Positions 44,393 through 52,452 are shown, numbered from the stretch's first letter. The stretch: 54,718 bases of DNA from an uncultured Clostridia bacterium (GCA_946408995.1 CAMJUL010000019.1:1-54718); one strand, 5' to 3'. The notes: generated by a model not told the origin, from the letters alone. Numbers and translations: made by a program.

Positions 44393-45291
44393 AGGAGCCC
44401 TCCCATGAAATGCAGGGTCGAAGGATCGATGTCCCTCAGGGTGGCGGCGCCGGTGCGCACCATGACGGCCTTCAATTCGTCGTTCATGGCCCGGAGCACC
44501 GCGGCCATGCCCTCGGGCCCCCCTTCCTGAAGGGGCTCCATCAGGGGCCGGCCCACGGAGACGGCGTCGGCCCCCAGGGCCAGGGCTTTGTAGGCGTCAA
44601 AGCCGTCGGCAATGCCGCCGTCGGCGACAAGCAGGAGCTTTCCGCCAAAGCGCTTTCTAAGCTCCGGCAGCAGCAGGACCGGGGGCACGGCCCAGCGCAT
44701 CAGGCCGTTGTGGTGGCTCAGGATGACGCCGGCGCAGCCAAGGTCAGCGCAGACAGAAGCGTCCCGGACGCTCAGGGCGCCCTTGACAAGGAAGGGGAGA
44801 GCGGCAAAGGAGACGTATTCCCGCAGTTCCTCGAGGGTGGGAAGCTTCATTTGAAATCCCGCCACCAGAGAATCCCGGTCGTCCCGGACATTGACGGAAT
44901 GCTCCACGTCCATGCCCACCGCCAGGGCGCCCTCCTCCCGGGCGCATTCCAGCCGGCGGAAGATCTCGTCCCGGTCCGCGTAGGGCTTGATGATGCGGAT
45001 GACGCCGTCCCCCGCCCGCAGGACCTTTCTGAGCTCCTCAACGCTTCCCATGCCCACGCAGCAGGGGGCCCCGGCCAGCTTCGCGCCCAGGGCGAAGGCG
45101 TCCATGCCGCTTTGGAGGTGGCTGAGGGCGGCGGTCATGATGGGGGTCTCAAAGTCCTTCCCAAAGAGGGAAAACCGGGTGTCCGGGTGCTTTGCCCCCA
45201 CGATGCGGCCTTCGATCAGGATGGAGTCCAGGTACCTGCGGTTGAGGGCGATGGAATCGCCGGGAAGGGGGCGCTCGGTATAGGGGATCAT
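44389..45291 (-). CDS. FMN-dependent alpha-hydroxy acid dehydrogenase family protein
   Basis: A 300-residue TIM-barrel flavoprotein of the lactate dehydrogenase/lactate oxidase/IPP isomerase type 2 group, somewhat shorter than the usual 350-380. Seen are PIMTAALSHLQSG (FMN site), AVGMDVEHSVNVRD, PFLVKGALSV with the catalytic Lys, the active-site His in VILSHHNGLMRWA (family SNHGGRQ), and the phosphate-binding end VADGGIADGFDAYKALALGADAVSVGRPL. ATG 45291 follows AAGGAG. Possible substrates are small 2-hydroxy acids such as lactate. It is transcribed divergently from the FucO-like gene. Confidence 0.87.
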   Translation of the reverse strand: MIPYTERPLPGDSIALNRRYLDSILIEGRIVGAKHPDTRFSLFGKDFETPIMTAALSHLQSGMDAFALGAKLAGAPCCVGMGSVEELRKVLRAGDGVIRIIKPYADRDEIFRRLECAREEGALAVGMDVEHSVNVRDDRDSLVAGFQMKLPTLEELREYVSFAALPFLVKGALSVRDASVCADLGCAGVILSHHNGLMRWAVPPVLLLPELRKRFGGKLLLVADGGIADGFDAYKALALGADAVSVGRPLMEPLQEGGPEGMAAVLRAMNDELKAVMVRTGAATLRDIDPSTLHFMGGLL

Positions 45292-45336
45292 GGGATCACT
45301 CCTTTTTTCTTTTTTTGATGGCGGAACGTTTGCTTT

Positions 45337-45365
45337 AGTATACATGCCCGGGCGGCCGGAGGCAA
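45337..45365 (-). promoter_or_regulatory. Promoter of the FMN dehydrogenase-MBL operon
   Basis: On the minus strand TTGCCT (45365-45360), a 17-nt spacer and TATACT (45342-45337). Confidence 0.65.
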
Positions 45366-45382
45366 GGCGCGCAACAAAACCT

Positions 45383-45411
45383 TTGCAAATTCCGCCCCCG
45401 AAGGCTATAAT
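45383..45411 (+). promoter_or_regulatory. Promoter of the FucO-like gene
   Basis: TTGCAA (45383-45388), a 17-nt spacer and TATAAT (45406-45411); the same hexamers as the opp promoter. Its -35 box is 17 bp from that of the divergent operon. Confidence 0.8.
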
Positions 45412-45445
45412 AAAATGACAATGAAAAATGAATGGAGGGTTTTCC

Positions 45446-46591
45446 ATGTCTGTCAACCGCTTTGTGCTCAACGGCGTGTCCTACCATGGCCATGGCGCCA
45501 TCAACGAGATCCCCGGCATCGTCGCCTCCAAGGGCTTCAAGAAGGCGTTCGTGGCCTCCGATCCGGATCTGGTCAAATTTGGCGTGACCGCCAGGGTGAC
45601 CGACCTTCTTGAAAAGAACGGCATCGGCTATGCCCTGTATACGGATATCAAGCCCAATCCCACCATCGAAAACGTGCAGAACGGCGTGAAGGCCTACAAG
45701 GAATCCGGCGCGGACTTCATGATCACCATCGGCGGCGGATCCTCCATGGATACCGGCAAGGGCATCGGCATCGTGGTCAACAATCCCGAATTTGCCGACA
45801 TCCGCTCCCTGGAAGGGGTCGCCCCCACCAAGAAGCGCACGGTGTTCACCATTGCCGTACCCACCACCGGCGGTACAGGCGCCGAAAGCACCATCAACTA
45901 CGTCATCACCGACGTGGAGAAAAAGCGCAAATTTGTCTGCGTGGACCCCAACGACATCCCCGACGTGGCCATTGTGGACCCGGACATGATGTCCACCATG
46001 CCCAAGGGCCTGACCGCCTCCACCGGCATGGACGCCCTGACCCACGCCATTGAGGGCTATACCACCGCCGCCGCCTGGGAGCTGTCCGACTGCCTGAACC
46101 TGGAAGCCATCAAGCTGATCGGCAAGAACCTGCGCAAAGCGGTCCAGAACGATCCGGACGGCCGGGAGGGCATGGCCCTGGCCCAGTATGTGACCGCCAT
46201 GGCCTATTCCAACGTGGGCCTGGGCATTGCCCATTCCATGGCCCATACCCTGGGCGCGGTGTACGACACGCCCCACGGCGTCGCCTGCGCCATGATGCTG
46301 CCCATTGTGATGGAATTCAACGCCGAGTGCACCGGGGAGAAATTCAAGGCCATCGCCGAGGCCCTGGGCGTGAACACCGAGGGCATGGACCAGGCGGCGT
46401 ACCGCAAGGCCGCCGTGGAGGCCGTGCGCCAGCTGAGCGTGGATGTCGGCATCCCCACGAAGCTGGACAAGCTCAAGGAAGCGGACCTGCCCTTCCTGTG
46501 CGCCTCCGCCGCCGCGGACGCCTGCGCCCCGGGCAATCCCCGTCCCGCTTCCCTGGAGCAGTTCGAGGAAATGTTCCGCAAGCTGATGTAA
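45446..46591 (+). CDS. fucO: Iron-containing alcohol dehydrogenase, lactaldehyde reductase (FucO) type
   Basis: A 381-residue group III alcohol dehydrogenase, nearly the same length as E. coli FucO (382-383), and similar from the first residues (NRFVLNGVSYHGHGAI). NAD site GGGSSMDTGKG (about 97-107); metal ligands in STGMDALTHAIEGY (Asp and His) and in GIAHSMAHTLGAVYDTPHG (two His). FucO reduces lactaldehyde to 1,2-propanediol with NADH during fucose or rhamnose fermentation. No fucose genes are near, so a broader role in aldehyde reduction is possible. ATG 45446 follows GGAGGG. Confidence 0.9.
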   Translation: MSVNRFVLNGVSYHGHGAINEIPGIVASKGFKKAFVASDPDLVKFGVTARVTDLLEKNGIGYALYTDIKPNPTIENVQNGVKAYKESGADFMITIGGGSSMDTGKGIGIVVNNPEFADIRSLEGVAPTKKRTVFTIAVPTTGGTGAESTINYVITDVEKKRKFVCVDPNDIPDVAIVDPDMMSTMPKGLTASTGMDALTHAIEGYTTAAAWELSDCLNLEAIKLIGKNLRKAVQNDPDGREGMALAQYVTAMAYSNVGLGIAHSMAHTLGAVYDTPHGVACAMMLPIVMEFNAECTGEKFKAIAEALGVNTEGMDQAAYRKAAVEAVRQLSVDVGIPTKLDKLKEADLPFLCASAAADACAPGNPRPASLEQFEEMFRKLM

Positions 46592-46610
46592 GCATTCCCG
46601 TTTCTTTGGG

Positions 46611-46638
46611 GCGCTCCAACGCGGAGCGCTCCTTTTTT
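46611..46638 (+). terminator. Terminator after fucO
   Basis: GCGCTCC (46611-46617) pairs with GGAGCGC (46623-46629) over a 5-nt loop, followed by TCC and TTTTTT. Confidence 0.82.
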
Positions 46639-46660
46639 CCGCTTTCCTATGGCAGAACGC

Positions 46661-46689
46661 TGGACAAAACGGAAAGAATATGCTATGCT
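46661..46689 (+). promoter_or_regulatory. Promoter of the riboswitch-controlled operon
   Basis: TGGACA (46661-46666), a 17-nt spacer and TATGCT (46684-46689). Transcription would start at about 46695, right at the 5' end of the aptamer. Confidence 0.72.
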
Positions 46690-46695
46690 GAACCC

Positions 46696-46782
46696 ACTCA
46701 TGAAGAGTGCGAACAGGGACAGCCCCGATGACCGCACACCAACCTGCCTGACGGGCAAGGTGGTAAAGGCTGAACGATGAGT
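46696..46782 (+). ncRNA. SAM-clan riboswitch aptamer (SAM-I/IV-like, no P4)
   Basis: P1 is ACTCAT (46696-46701) with ATGAGT (46777-46782). It is followed inside by GAAGAG, as in S-box RNAs. P2 is TGCG (46707-46710) with CGCA (46733-46736) and holds GGGACAGCCCCGATGA, the counterpart of the S-box GGGACTGGCCCGATGA segment. P3 has CACC-AACC-TGCC pairing with GGGCA-AGG-TGG. After it comes GTAAAGGCTG, matching the S-box GCTAAATCCAG; its GGCTG (46768-46772) can form the pseudoknot with CAGCC (46720-46724) in the P2 loop. The P4 hairpin of SAM-I is absent. The class call is by eye; the ligand is inferred to be S-adenosylmethionine. Confidence 0.72.
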
Positions 46783-46796
46783 CAGGAAGGGATCTG

Positions 46797-46822
46797 CGCT
46801 CATCGTGACGATGGGCGTTTTT
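46797..46822 (+). terminator. Riboswitch expression-platform terminator
   Basis: A 9-bp stem (46797-46805 with 46809-46817, one G-T pair) with loop TGA is followed by TTTTT. Its left arm CTCATCGT (46799-46806) is exactly complementary to ACGATGAG (46774-46781) in the 3' strand of P1. Ligand binding, which holds P1, would therefore free the terminator and switch the operon off. Confidence 0.8.
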
Positions 46823-46872
46823 CTTTGTGCCTCTTTGTGAGAATGGATTCTTTTCATAAAGGGGGAACTGAA

Positions 46873-47334
46873 ATGAAAAGCATTGATCCGATGACCCATC
46901 AGCGGGAAAAGCAGCGTGAAGAGGAACGCCACCTTGCAAGGCTCGGAGCCGGGAAGCCGGTGTGCCTTGGGGAACGGTATCGGGGAATCGTTTCGGCAGG
47001 CGGGGAAAGCGTCGATGGGCCCTTTATCGCCGCAGCCTACGAAAAAGGGACCCTGATGCTGCTCTCGGAGGACGAAAAGCGCGTTTTCTTCCTCGGGGAG
47101 GACGTGGCGGAGGAAAGGGGATGGCTCTATACCCGTTCCCTGCCAACGCCTGACATCCGCCTTCGGGTGCCCGCAGGGGAGGCGGTCCGGAACGTGAACG
47201 GGCACAGGGAGCGCATCCTGGCCCTCCGGCGGGCCGCCGGGTTCAAATGGATGAGCCTGCTGTCCGAGGAAGGGGCCGAAATCCTTCTTGCGTTCCTGGA
47301 GGACCGGGAAGCCCTCGGACAGGGGACCGTATAA
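46873..47334 (+). CDS. Hypothetical protein controlled by the riboswitch
   Basis: A 153-residue soluble protein of unknown family. The start (to about 25) is highly charged (REKQREEERHLARL). The middle has beta-like stretches (YRGIVSAGGESVDGPFIAAAYEKGTLMLL, FFLGEDV), and the end is helical (RERILALRRAAGFKWMSLLSEEGAEILLAFLE). No signal peptide, membrane segment or Cys motif is seen. ATG 46873 follows AAAGGGGG; the frame is open upstream to an ATG at 46777, but that lies in the riboswitch P1 stem. It is 25 nt ahead of the ATPase gene, so the two are an operon. Confidence 0.7.
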   Translation: MKSIDPMTHQREKQREEERHLARLGAGKPVCLGERYRGIVSAGGESVDGPFIAAAYEKGTLMLLSEDEKRVFFLGEDVAEERGWLYTRSLPTPDIRLRVPAGEAVRNVNGHRERILALRRAAGFKWMSLLSEEGAEILLAFLEDREALGQGTV

Positions 47335-47359
47335 AGAAAGCAAAAAGGGGGGAAGCGGC

Positions 47360-48073
47360 ATGGAAGACCGGCTGCTCCGGAGTCTGACAGTGGACTGGGG
47401 GAAGGTGCCCAAGGATTCCTATGTCAGGGACATTCCGGCCCTGGCGTCCCTGAAAACCCTGACCTTTCATAGCAACGTGACCTTTTTCGCGGGGGACAAC
47501 GGCACGGGCAAATCCACCCTGCTGGAGGCCCTTGCCCAGGCCCTGGGCTTCAACCCGGAGGGCGGGACGCGGAATTACCGCTTTTCTACCTGGCAGGAAG
47601 CGTCCCCCCTGGAGGGGGCCCTGAGGCTGGTGCGGGGATACCGCCGGGCTTCCCCGGGGTATTTTTTCCGGGCGGAGAGCTTTTACAACGTGGCCACTGC
47701 TACGGCGGGGTACAACGACGGCACTATGCCGGATTACCATGCCCGGTCCCACGGGGAAAGCTTTCTGGACTTCCTCGAACGCTATGACCGGACGGGGATC
47801 TACCTGATGGACGAGCCGGAGGCGGCCTTGTCCCCACAGAGGCAGCTGTCGCTGCTTGGGTACATCCACGACCGGGCGGAGGAGGGCTCCCAGTTCATCA
47901 TCGCCACCCATTCGCCCATCCTGCTGGGGCTGCCGGGAGCGGAGATCCTCTCCTTCGACGGGGAGGACATCGCCCCCTGTGCCTGGGAGGACACGGTGAG
48001 CGTGCGGATTACCCGCATGTTCCTGGAACGCCGCGAAAGCCTTTTGCGGGAACTGTTCCGGGAGGAGGAATAA
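47360..48073 (+). CDS. Small AAA/ABC-type ATPase (AAA_21/COG3910-like)
   Basis: A 237-residue soluble ATPase with Walker A GDNGTGKST (45-53), an ABC-type signature SHGESF (129-134), Walker B IYLMDEPEAALS (about 146-157) and switch His in ATHSPIL (181-187). The pattern is that of the predicted ATPases related to SMC/RecF and OLD, not of transport ABC proteins; no membrane partner is coded nearby. ATG 47360 follows AAAGGGGGG. Function is unknown: relatives occur both as housekeeping genes and within defence or toxin loci. The SAM-clan riboswitch upstream suggests a link to methyl or sulfur metabolism. Confidence 0.85.
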   Translation: MEDRLLRSLTVDWGKVPKDSYVRDIPALASLKTLTFHSNVTFFAGDNGTGKSTLLEALAQALGFNPEGGTRNYRFSTWQEASPLEGALRLVRGYRRASPGYFFRAESFYNVATATAGYNDGTMPDYHARSHGESFLDFLERYDRTGIYLMDEPEAALSPQRQLSLLGYIHDRAEEGSQFIIATHSPILLGLPGAEILSFDGEDIAPCAWEDTVSVRITRMFLERRESLLRELFREEE

Positions 48074-48076
48074 AAA

Positions 48077-48117
48077 ACAGGGCTGCCGCGGCAATAAAAC
48101 GCGGCAGCTCTGTTTTA
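48077..48117. terminator. Bidirectional terminator
   Basis: A 14-bp stem (48077-48090 with 48100-48113, one G-T pair) is followed by TTTT on the plus strand and by TTTTTTATT on the minus strand. It separates the convergent ATPase and proA genes. Confidence 0.87.
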
Positions 48118-48168
48118 ATGGAAGAGTTCGGTCCGTTTTCCGGACGTTTTTTTTCATGGAGGGGGAGT

Positions 48169-49473
48169 TCAGTCCGCTTTCCAGACGTCCTGTTCCGGCA
48201 GCGGCAGGTTGCGGTGGGTATAGGTCCGGGCCCCGCTTTCCATCTCCGCCACGGTGTGGCCCTCCCCGCTCAGGGTGTATTTGTAGGTGCACAGCCCCTC
48301 GACCCCAACGGGCCCCCGGGCGTGGAGTTTGGAGGTGGAGATGCCCACCTCTGCCCCAAAGCCGTAGCGGAAGCCGTCGGCGAACCGGGTGGAGCAGTTC
48401 CGGTAGACCCCGGCGGAGTCCACCTCCAGGAAGAACCGGCGGGCAGCCTCGTCGTCCCGGGTGATGATGCAGTCCGTATGGTGGGAGCCGAAGCGGTTGA
48501 TGTGGCGGACGGCCTCCTCCAGGCTGTCCACGATTTTGACGGACAAAACGGCGTCCAGGTATTCGGTACGCCAGTCCTCCTCCGTGGCCGCCTCGCAGCC
48601 GATGAGGGCGCAGGTCCGCTCGCAGCCCTTGAGGCGCACGCCCTTTTCCCGAAGGGCGTTGGCGACGGCGGGCAGCAGGGGGGCGGCGTCCCGGTGGACC
48701 AAAAGGGTCTCGGTGGCGTTGCATACGGCCAGGGCCTGGGTCTTGGCGTCCACGGTGACCCGCACGGCGGTGTCCGCGTCCGCGGAGGCGTCGATGTAGG
48801 TATGGCAGATGCCGTCCGCGTGGCCCATGACGGGGATGCGGGTATGATCCATGATGTAGCGGATAAAGGCGTTGCTCCCCCGGGGAATGATCAGGTCCAC
48901 CAGGCCCTCCTGCCTGAGAAGCTCGCCCACGTCCTCCCGGCTCTCCATCAGGGCGCAGAAGGAATCGGGCAGAAGGCCCTTGCCGGCTTCCTCCAAAAGG
49001 GAAAACAGCACCCGGTTGGTCTCAAGGGCCTCCCGTCCGCCCTTGAGCAGAAAGCTGTTGCCGCTTTTGATGCACAGGGACCCGATCTGGATCAGGGCGT
49101 CCGGACGGCTCTCAAAGATGACCCCAACGACACCGATGGGGCAGGAGCGCCTTTCCAGGATCAGCCCCGGGGACAGCTCCCGTTTCAGGGTGACCCGTCC
49201 CACGGGGTCCGGAAGCCGCCGGAGGGAGGAAAGCCCCTCCAGGAGGGAAAGCAGCTTTTTTTCGTCCAGCTTCAGCCGCTTCAGCAGGGGGGCGGAGAGG
49301 GCTTCCGTCTCCGCCTTCTCAAGATCCGCCCGGTTGGCGGCAAAAATCCGTTCGCGGTGGGTATCGAGCAGATGGCAGAGCCGTTCGAGCACCTGGTTCC
49401 GCGCTTCCCCGGAAACGGAAAGAAGGCCCCAGGAGGCCTTTTTGGCCGCGGCGGCGGCATCGTGTACAGTCAT
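48169..49473 (-). CDS. proA: Glutamate-5-semialdehyde dehydrogenase (gamma-glutamyl phosphate reductase)
   Basis: A 434-residue ProA, the second enzyme of proline synthesis, reducing gamma-glutamyl phosphate with NADPH. Seen: PIGVVGVIFESRPDALIQI (about 112-130), KSGNSFLLKGG, IPRGSNAFIRYI, the catalytic Cys in AVCNATETLLVH (about 255), FGSHHTDCIIT, and the end with GAEVGISTSKLHARGPVG. The usual partner proB is not adjacent. ATG 49473 follows AAAGGA. It is 41 nt downstream of the LytTR regulator on the same strand and probably shares its transcript. Confidence 0.96.
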   Translation of the reverse strand: MTVHDAAAAAKKASWGLLSVSGEARNQVLERLCHLLDTHRERIFAANRADLEKAETEALSAPLLKRLKLDEKKLLSLLEGLSSLRRLPDPVGRVTLKRELSPGLILERRSCPIGVVGVIFESRPDALIQIGSLCIKSGNSFLLKGGREALETNRVLFSLLEEAGKGLLPDSFCALMESREDVGELLRQEGLVDLIIPRGSNAFIRYIMDHTRIPVMGHADGICHTYIDASADADTAVRVTVDAKTQALAVCNATETLLVHRDAAPLLPAVANALREKGVRLKGCERTCALIGCEAATEEDWRTEYLDAVLSVKIVDSLEEAVRHINRFGSHHTDCIITRDDEAARRFFLEVDSAGVYRNCSTRFADGFRYGFGAEVGISTSKLHARGPVGVEGLCTYKYTLSGEGHTVAEMESGARTYTHRNLPLPEQDVWKAD

Positions 49474-49514
49474 GGTGGATATCCTTTCGCGCGGAAAGGC
49501 CGCCTTCCCGATCT

Positions 49515-50279
49515 TCAGGAAAACCGCCTTTCCAGCTCTTCGTATTTTTCATGGGTGATCAGGGCGTCGTGCCTCGTTCCGTCCAGCTGGACCACGTAGG
49601 TCCACCGGCCGTAGGGGGTGATGGCCCGGATGTGATGCACGTTGATGATGTAGCTCTTGTGGCAGCGGAAGAAGGTCTTTTCGTCCAGCTTGTCTTCGAT
49701 CTCCTGCATGGTCTCCGGGATCACGTAGCGGCCTTCCCCCAGGGTATACATGACGGTGGCGCGGTCCTCCCGCTGGATCAGCAGGATCTCCTCCGGGTCC
49801 AGGAAGACCACGCCCTCCCGGTGGCGGACCATCAGCCGGTCGGTTTTGGATCGGCGGACCTCCCGGGGGACGGGTTCGGCGTCCCGGGCGCTCCGGCGCT
49901 CCTTCAGCTCCCGGATACGGTCCAGGGTGGCGTCCAGGCGCTCCAGGTTGAAGGGCTTGACCAGGTAATCAAAGGCGTAGACCTCAAAGGCCTCGCCCAT
50001 GTATTCCTCGTGGCCCGTGGCGAAGACCAGTTTGCATTCCGGGTCCTTGTCCTGGAATTCCCTGGCGCACTCGATGCCGGAGACCAGGGGCATGTCCACA
50101 TCCAGAAAGACCACGTCCGGGCGCAGAAGATCGAATTGTTCAAGGGCTTCTTTCCCGTCGGCGGCCTCCCCAACGACCTCAAAGCCGGCGGTCCGGCTGA
50201 TCCGCTTGTTCAGGATCAGCCGGATGCCGCTTTCGTCGTCGCAGACAAGGACGCGGATGGGCGGTTTGTCAGCGGCCAT
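49515..50279 (-). CDS. LytTR-family response regulator
   Basis: A 254-residue regulator. The receiver domain (about 8-125) has the acidic pair in VLVCDDE, the phosphorylated Asp in VVFLDVDMPLVSG, and the Lys in FDYLVKPFN. A short linker leads to a LytTR DNA-binding domain (about 145-250) with IQREDRATVMYT, FFRCHKSYIINVHHI and the end ITHEKYEELERRF. Such proteins control membrane, cell-wall or signalling genes, usually with a membrane histidine kinase; no kinase gene is near. It overlaps the preceding small membrane protein gene by 11 nt. Confidence 0.93.
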   Translation of the reverse strand: MAADKPPIRVLVCDDESGIRLILNKRISRTAGFEVVGEAADGKEALEQFDLLRPDVVFLDVDMPLVSGIECAREFQDKDPECKLVFATGHEEYMGEAFEVYAFDYLVKPFNLERLDATLDRIRELKERRSARDAEPVPREVRRSKTDRLMVRHREGVVFLDPEEILLIQREDRATVMYTLGEGRYVIPETMQEIEDKLDEKTFFRCHKSYIINVHHIRAITPYGRWTYVVQLDGTRHDALITHEKYEELERRFS

Positions 50280-50700
50280 AGGGCATTCTCCTTCGTTCGT
50301 TGGGGCGCTTGAGGACTTCGGCCATGACCACGGCCCTCAGCCATTCGTCACTGTCGGGCGCATCGGCCTCCCGGAGGGGGGCGTCCGCGTCTTCGGCCGG
50401 CCTCAGCCGCGGGGCGAGGGGCGTCCTGGGGACGCGGTCCTGCGCCGTTTGGGGATGCTCCTGCATTTCGAGGCTTACGAAGGCGCGGACCGGCTCCTCC
50501 GGCCGGGGAAGGGGCGCTTCCCGGGGGGGAGCGCTGTCAGGCGTCCGGGCAGGGACGGGCGCGGCCGCGGGTGCCTGCGGGGCAGGCGCAGCCGCCTGCG
50601 GAGCGGGCTTTTTTGCGGTCTTGGGCGTCTTCCTGCTTTTTTTCAAAAGAGCCAGGCCCAGCGAGACCACGACGATGATCAGCGCGAAGGCGTCTGACAT
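50269..50700 (-). CDS. Small single-pass membrane protein of the floA operon
   Basis: A 143-residue protein with one N-terminal membrane helix (about 5-19, FALIIVVVSLGLALL), a Lys-rich stretch, a long Ala/Pro-rich linker (about 30-70), and an acidic-basic C-terminal part with EWLRAVVMAEVLKRP. ATG 50700 follows GAGGTGAGGAGC; GTG 50709 in frame would overlap that site. No family is recognised. In B. subtilis a small gene, yqfB, also follows floA, but no similarity can be claimed. It lies 15 nt after floA. Confidence 0.72.
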   Translation of the reverse strand: MSDAFALIIVVVSLGLALLKKSRKTPKTAKKPAPQAAAPAPQAPAAAPVPARTPDSAPPREAPLPRPEEPVRAFVSLEMQEHPQTAQDRVPRTPLAPRLRPAEDADAPLREADAPDSDEWLRAVVMAEVLKRPNERRRMPYGR

Positions 50701-50715
50701 GCTCCTCACCTCTTT

Positions 50716-51723
50716 TTAATGGTCCAGGGGTTTCTTTTTGTCCGGGGAGGTCTCCGGATGGGAGGCCTTGGCGATGCCGGCGCGCATCTCGGTGTCGGCG
50801 ATGGTGTTCTGCATCTGGTAGTAATCCATGACGCCCAGCTTGCCGCTGCGCAGGGCCTCGGCCATGGCCAGGGGCACGGTGGCCTCGGCCTCGACGACCT
50901 TGGCCCGCATCTCCTGCACGGAGGCCTTCATTTCCTGTTCCTTGGCGACGGCCATGGCGCGGCGCTCCTCGGCCTTGGCCTGGGCGATGCGCCGGTCGGC
51001 CTCCGCCTGGTCCATCTGCAGCTGCGCGCCGATGTTCCGGCCCACGTCGATGTCGGCGATGTCGATGGAGAGGATCTCATAGGCGGTGCCGGCGTCCAGG
51101 CCCTTGTTGAGCACCGTCTGGCTGATCAGGTCCGGGTTCTCCAGCACTGCGGAATGGCTGACGGAGGAACCGATGGTGGTGACGATGCCTTCGCCGACGC
51201 GGGCGATGATGGTCTCCTCGCCGGCGCCGCCCACCAGATGCTCAATGTTGGTGCGCACGGTGACCCGGGCCTTGACCCGCAGCTCGATACCGTCCTTGGC
51301 GATGGCCGCCACGGGGGGCGTTTCGATGACCTTGGGCAGAACGCTCATCTGGACGGCCTGAAGCACGTCCCGGCCGGCCAGGTCGATGGCGCGGGCGGTC
51401 TCAAAGGAAAGGTTGATGCCGGCCTGCTTGGCGCTGATCAGGGCGTTGATGACCCTTTCCACGTTGCCCTTGGCCAGGTAATGGGTCTCCAGCATGTCCG
51501 TGGTGACGTCCAGGTCGGCCTTGCGGCCCTGGATGTAGGCGTTGACGATTTTCTGCGGCGGGATCCGGCGGAAGCGCATGCCCACGAGGGAAGCGATCTT
51601 CACGGGGACGCCGCTGGCCGTGGCGGTGATCCACAGGCCCACCGGCACGTAGCGGAAAAAGACCAGCAGGGCGATCAGCACGACCAGCCCGAGAAGAATG
51701 ACAAGCATGGCAGAAGAAGACAT
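50716..51723 (-). CDS. floA: Flotillin-like protein FloA
   Basis: A 335-residue bacterial flotillin that organises membrane microdomains. An N-terminal membrane segment (about 5-30) is followed by the family block with [18 protein letters not shown] (about 48-65), a PHB/SPFH-like domain with [23 protein letters not shown], and a helical Glu/Ala-rich region (about 225-300, [23 protein letters not shown] in part) that drives oligomerisation. Length equals B. subtilis FloA (about 331). It follows nfeD with a 59-nt gap, the standard pairing. Confidence 0.96.
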   Translation of the reverse strand: MSSSAMLVILLGLVVLIALLVFFRYVPVGLWITATASGVPVKIASLVGMRFRRIPPQKIVNAYIQGRKADLDVTTDMLETHYLAKGNVERVINALISAKQAGINLSFETARAIDLAGRDVLQAVQMSVLPKVIETPPVAAIAKDGIELRVKARVTVRTNIEHLVGGAGEETIIARVGEGIVTTIGSSVSHSAVLENPDLISQTVLNKGLDAGTAYEILSIDIADIDVGRNIGAQLQMDQAEADRRIAQAKAEERRAMAVAKEQEMKASVQEMRAKVVEAEATVPLAMAEALRSGKLGVMDYYQMQNTIADTEMRAGIAKASHPETSPDKKKPLDH

Positions 51724-51782
51724 ATCGGAACCTCCTTTGAAAGTCGGAAAGGAAAAGGGAGAACGGGATCCAATGGGAAAGG

Positions 51783-52277
51783 TCAGGACTTGCGCACCAC
51801 GATGCGGATGCCCTCGATGCGGGTGACGGTGACGGGCGTGCCCTGGGGAATGAAATCCCCCTCCGAGACCACGTTGAGCCGCACCCCGTCGAATTCACCG
51901 ATGCCGCTGGGGCGCAGGGGGGTCCGGGCAATGCCGGCGCGGCCCACGAAGGCCTCCAGGTCCTCCTTGGCGGAGGGGGTCTTGTCCAATTCCTTCAGGC
52001 CCCAGACGCGGAAAAACTTGCCCTTGGCAGCGGTCCTGAGGGAGAAGGCGATGGCCAGGGCCATCAGAAGCACCGCGCCCAGGCTCATCCAGACCCCGGC
52101 GATGGTCCCGTACTGGGTCCATACAAAAACGATGCTTGCCACCATCAGCCCGATGCCGGCGATGCCCGGGATGCCAAAGCCGGGCATGAAGATCTCCACC
52201 ACCATCAGGCCCACGCCTCCAAGCAGCGCCAGGACCAGGGGAATGTTGCCGGCGACAAAACTGAAAAACTGCTGCAT
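51783..52277 (-). CDS. nfeD: NfeD family membrane protein
   Basis: A 164-residue short NfeD without the serine protease domain. It has three or four membrane helices (about 5-28, 33-55 and 60-82, with [16 protein letters not shown] between), then a soluble OB-fold (about 105-164) with [29 protein letters not shown] and the late [13 protein letters not shown]. NfeD proteins work with flotillins at the membrane. ATG 52277 follows GGGGTGG. It is the first gene of the nfeD-floA-LytTR-proA run. Confidence 0.93.
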   Translation of the reverse strand: MQQFFSFVAGNIPLVLALLGGVGLMVVEIFMPGFGIPGIAGIGLMVASIVFVWTQYGTIAGVWMSLGAVLLMALAIAFSLRTAAKGKFFRVWGLKELDKTPSAKEDLEAFVGRAGIARTPLRPSGIGEFDGVRLNVVSEGDFIPQGTPVTVTRIEGIRIVVRKS

Positions 52278-52359
52278 GTATCCACCCCGTTTCTTGCTTC
52301 GGGTTTCCTGTCCTCCGAAGGCGGAAGACGTCCGGAACCGTTTACAGCATAACACCAAC

Positions 52360-52442
52360 GGACGCGCCGGGAAAGCGCGTCCGTCTGAAAACCGCATAAA
52401 CCGGGCCGAAATGTCAGCCTGCCCGGCACGAGCGCCGGGCAG
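52360..52442 (-). terminator. Hairpins after the coiled-coil gene
   Basis: Two strong stems lie between the coiled-coil gene and nfeD. One is CTGCCCGGC (52419-52427) with its complement at 52434-52442. The other is ACGGACGCG with CGCGTCCGT (about 52360-52387). Neither has a T-tract on the minus strand, so termination is only suggested. No convincing promoter for nfeD was found here. Confidence 0.45.
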
Positions 52443-52452
52443 GGGGCGGGGC

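Noticed and set aside
46777-46872. In-frame ATG at 46777 that would lengthen the riboswitch-controlled gene by 32 codons
   Set aside because: The ATG is part of the P1 stem and the extension would cross the terminator hairpin; ATG 46873 has a good ribosome binding site.
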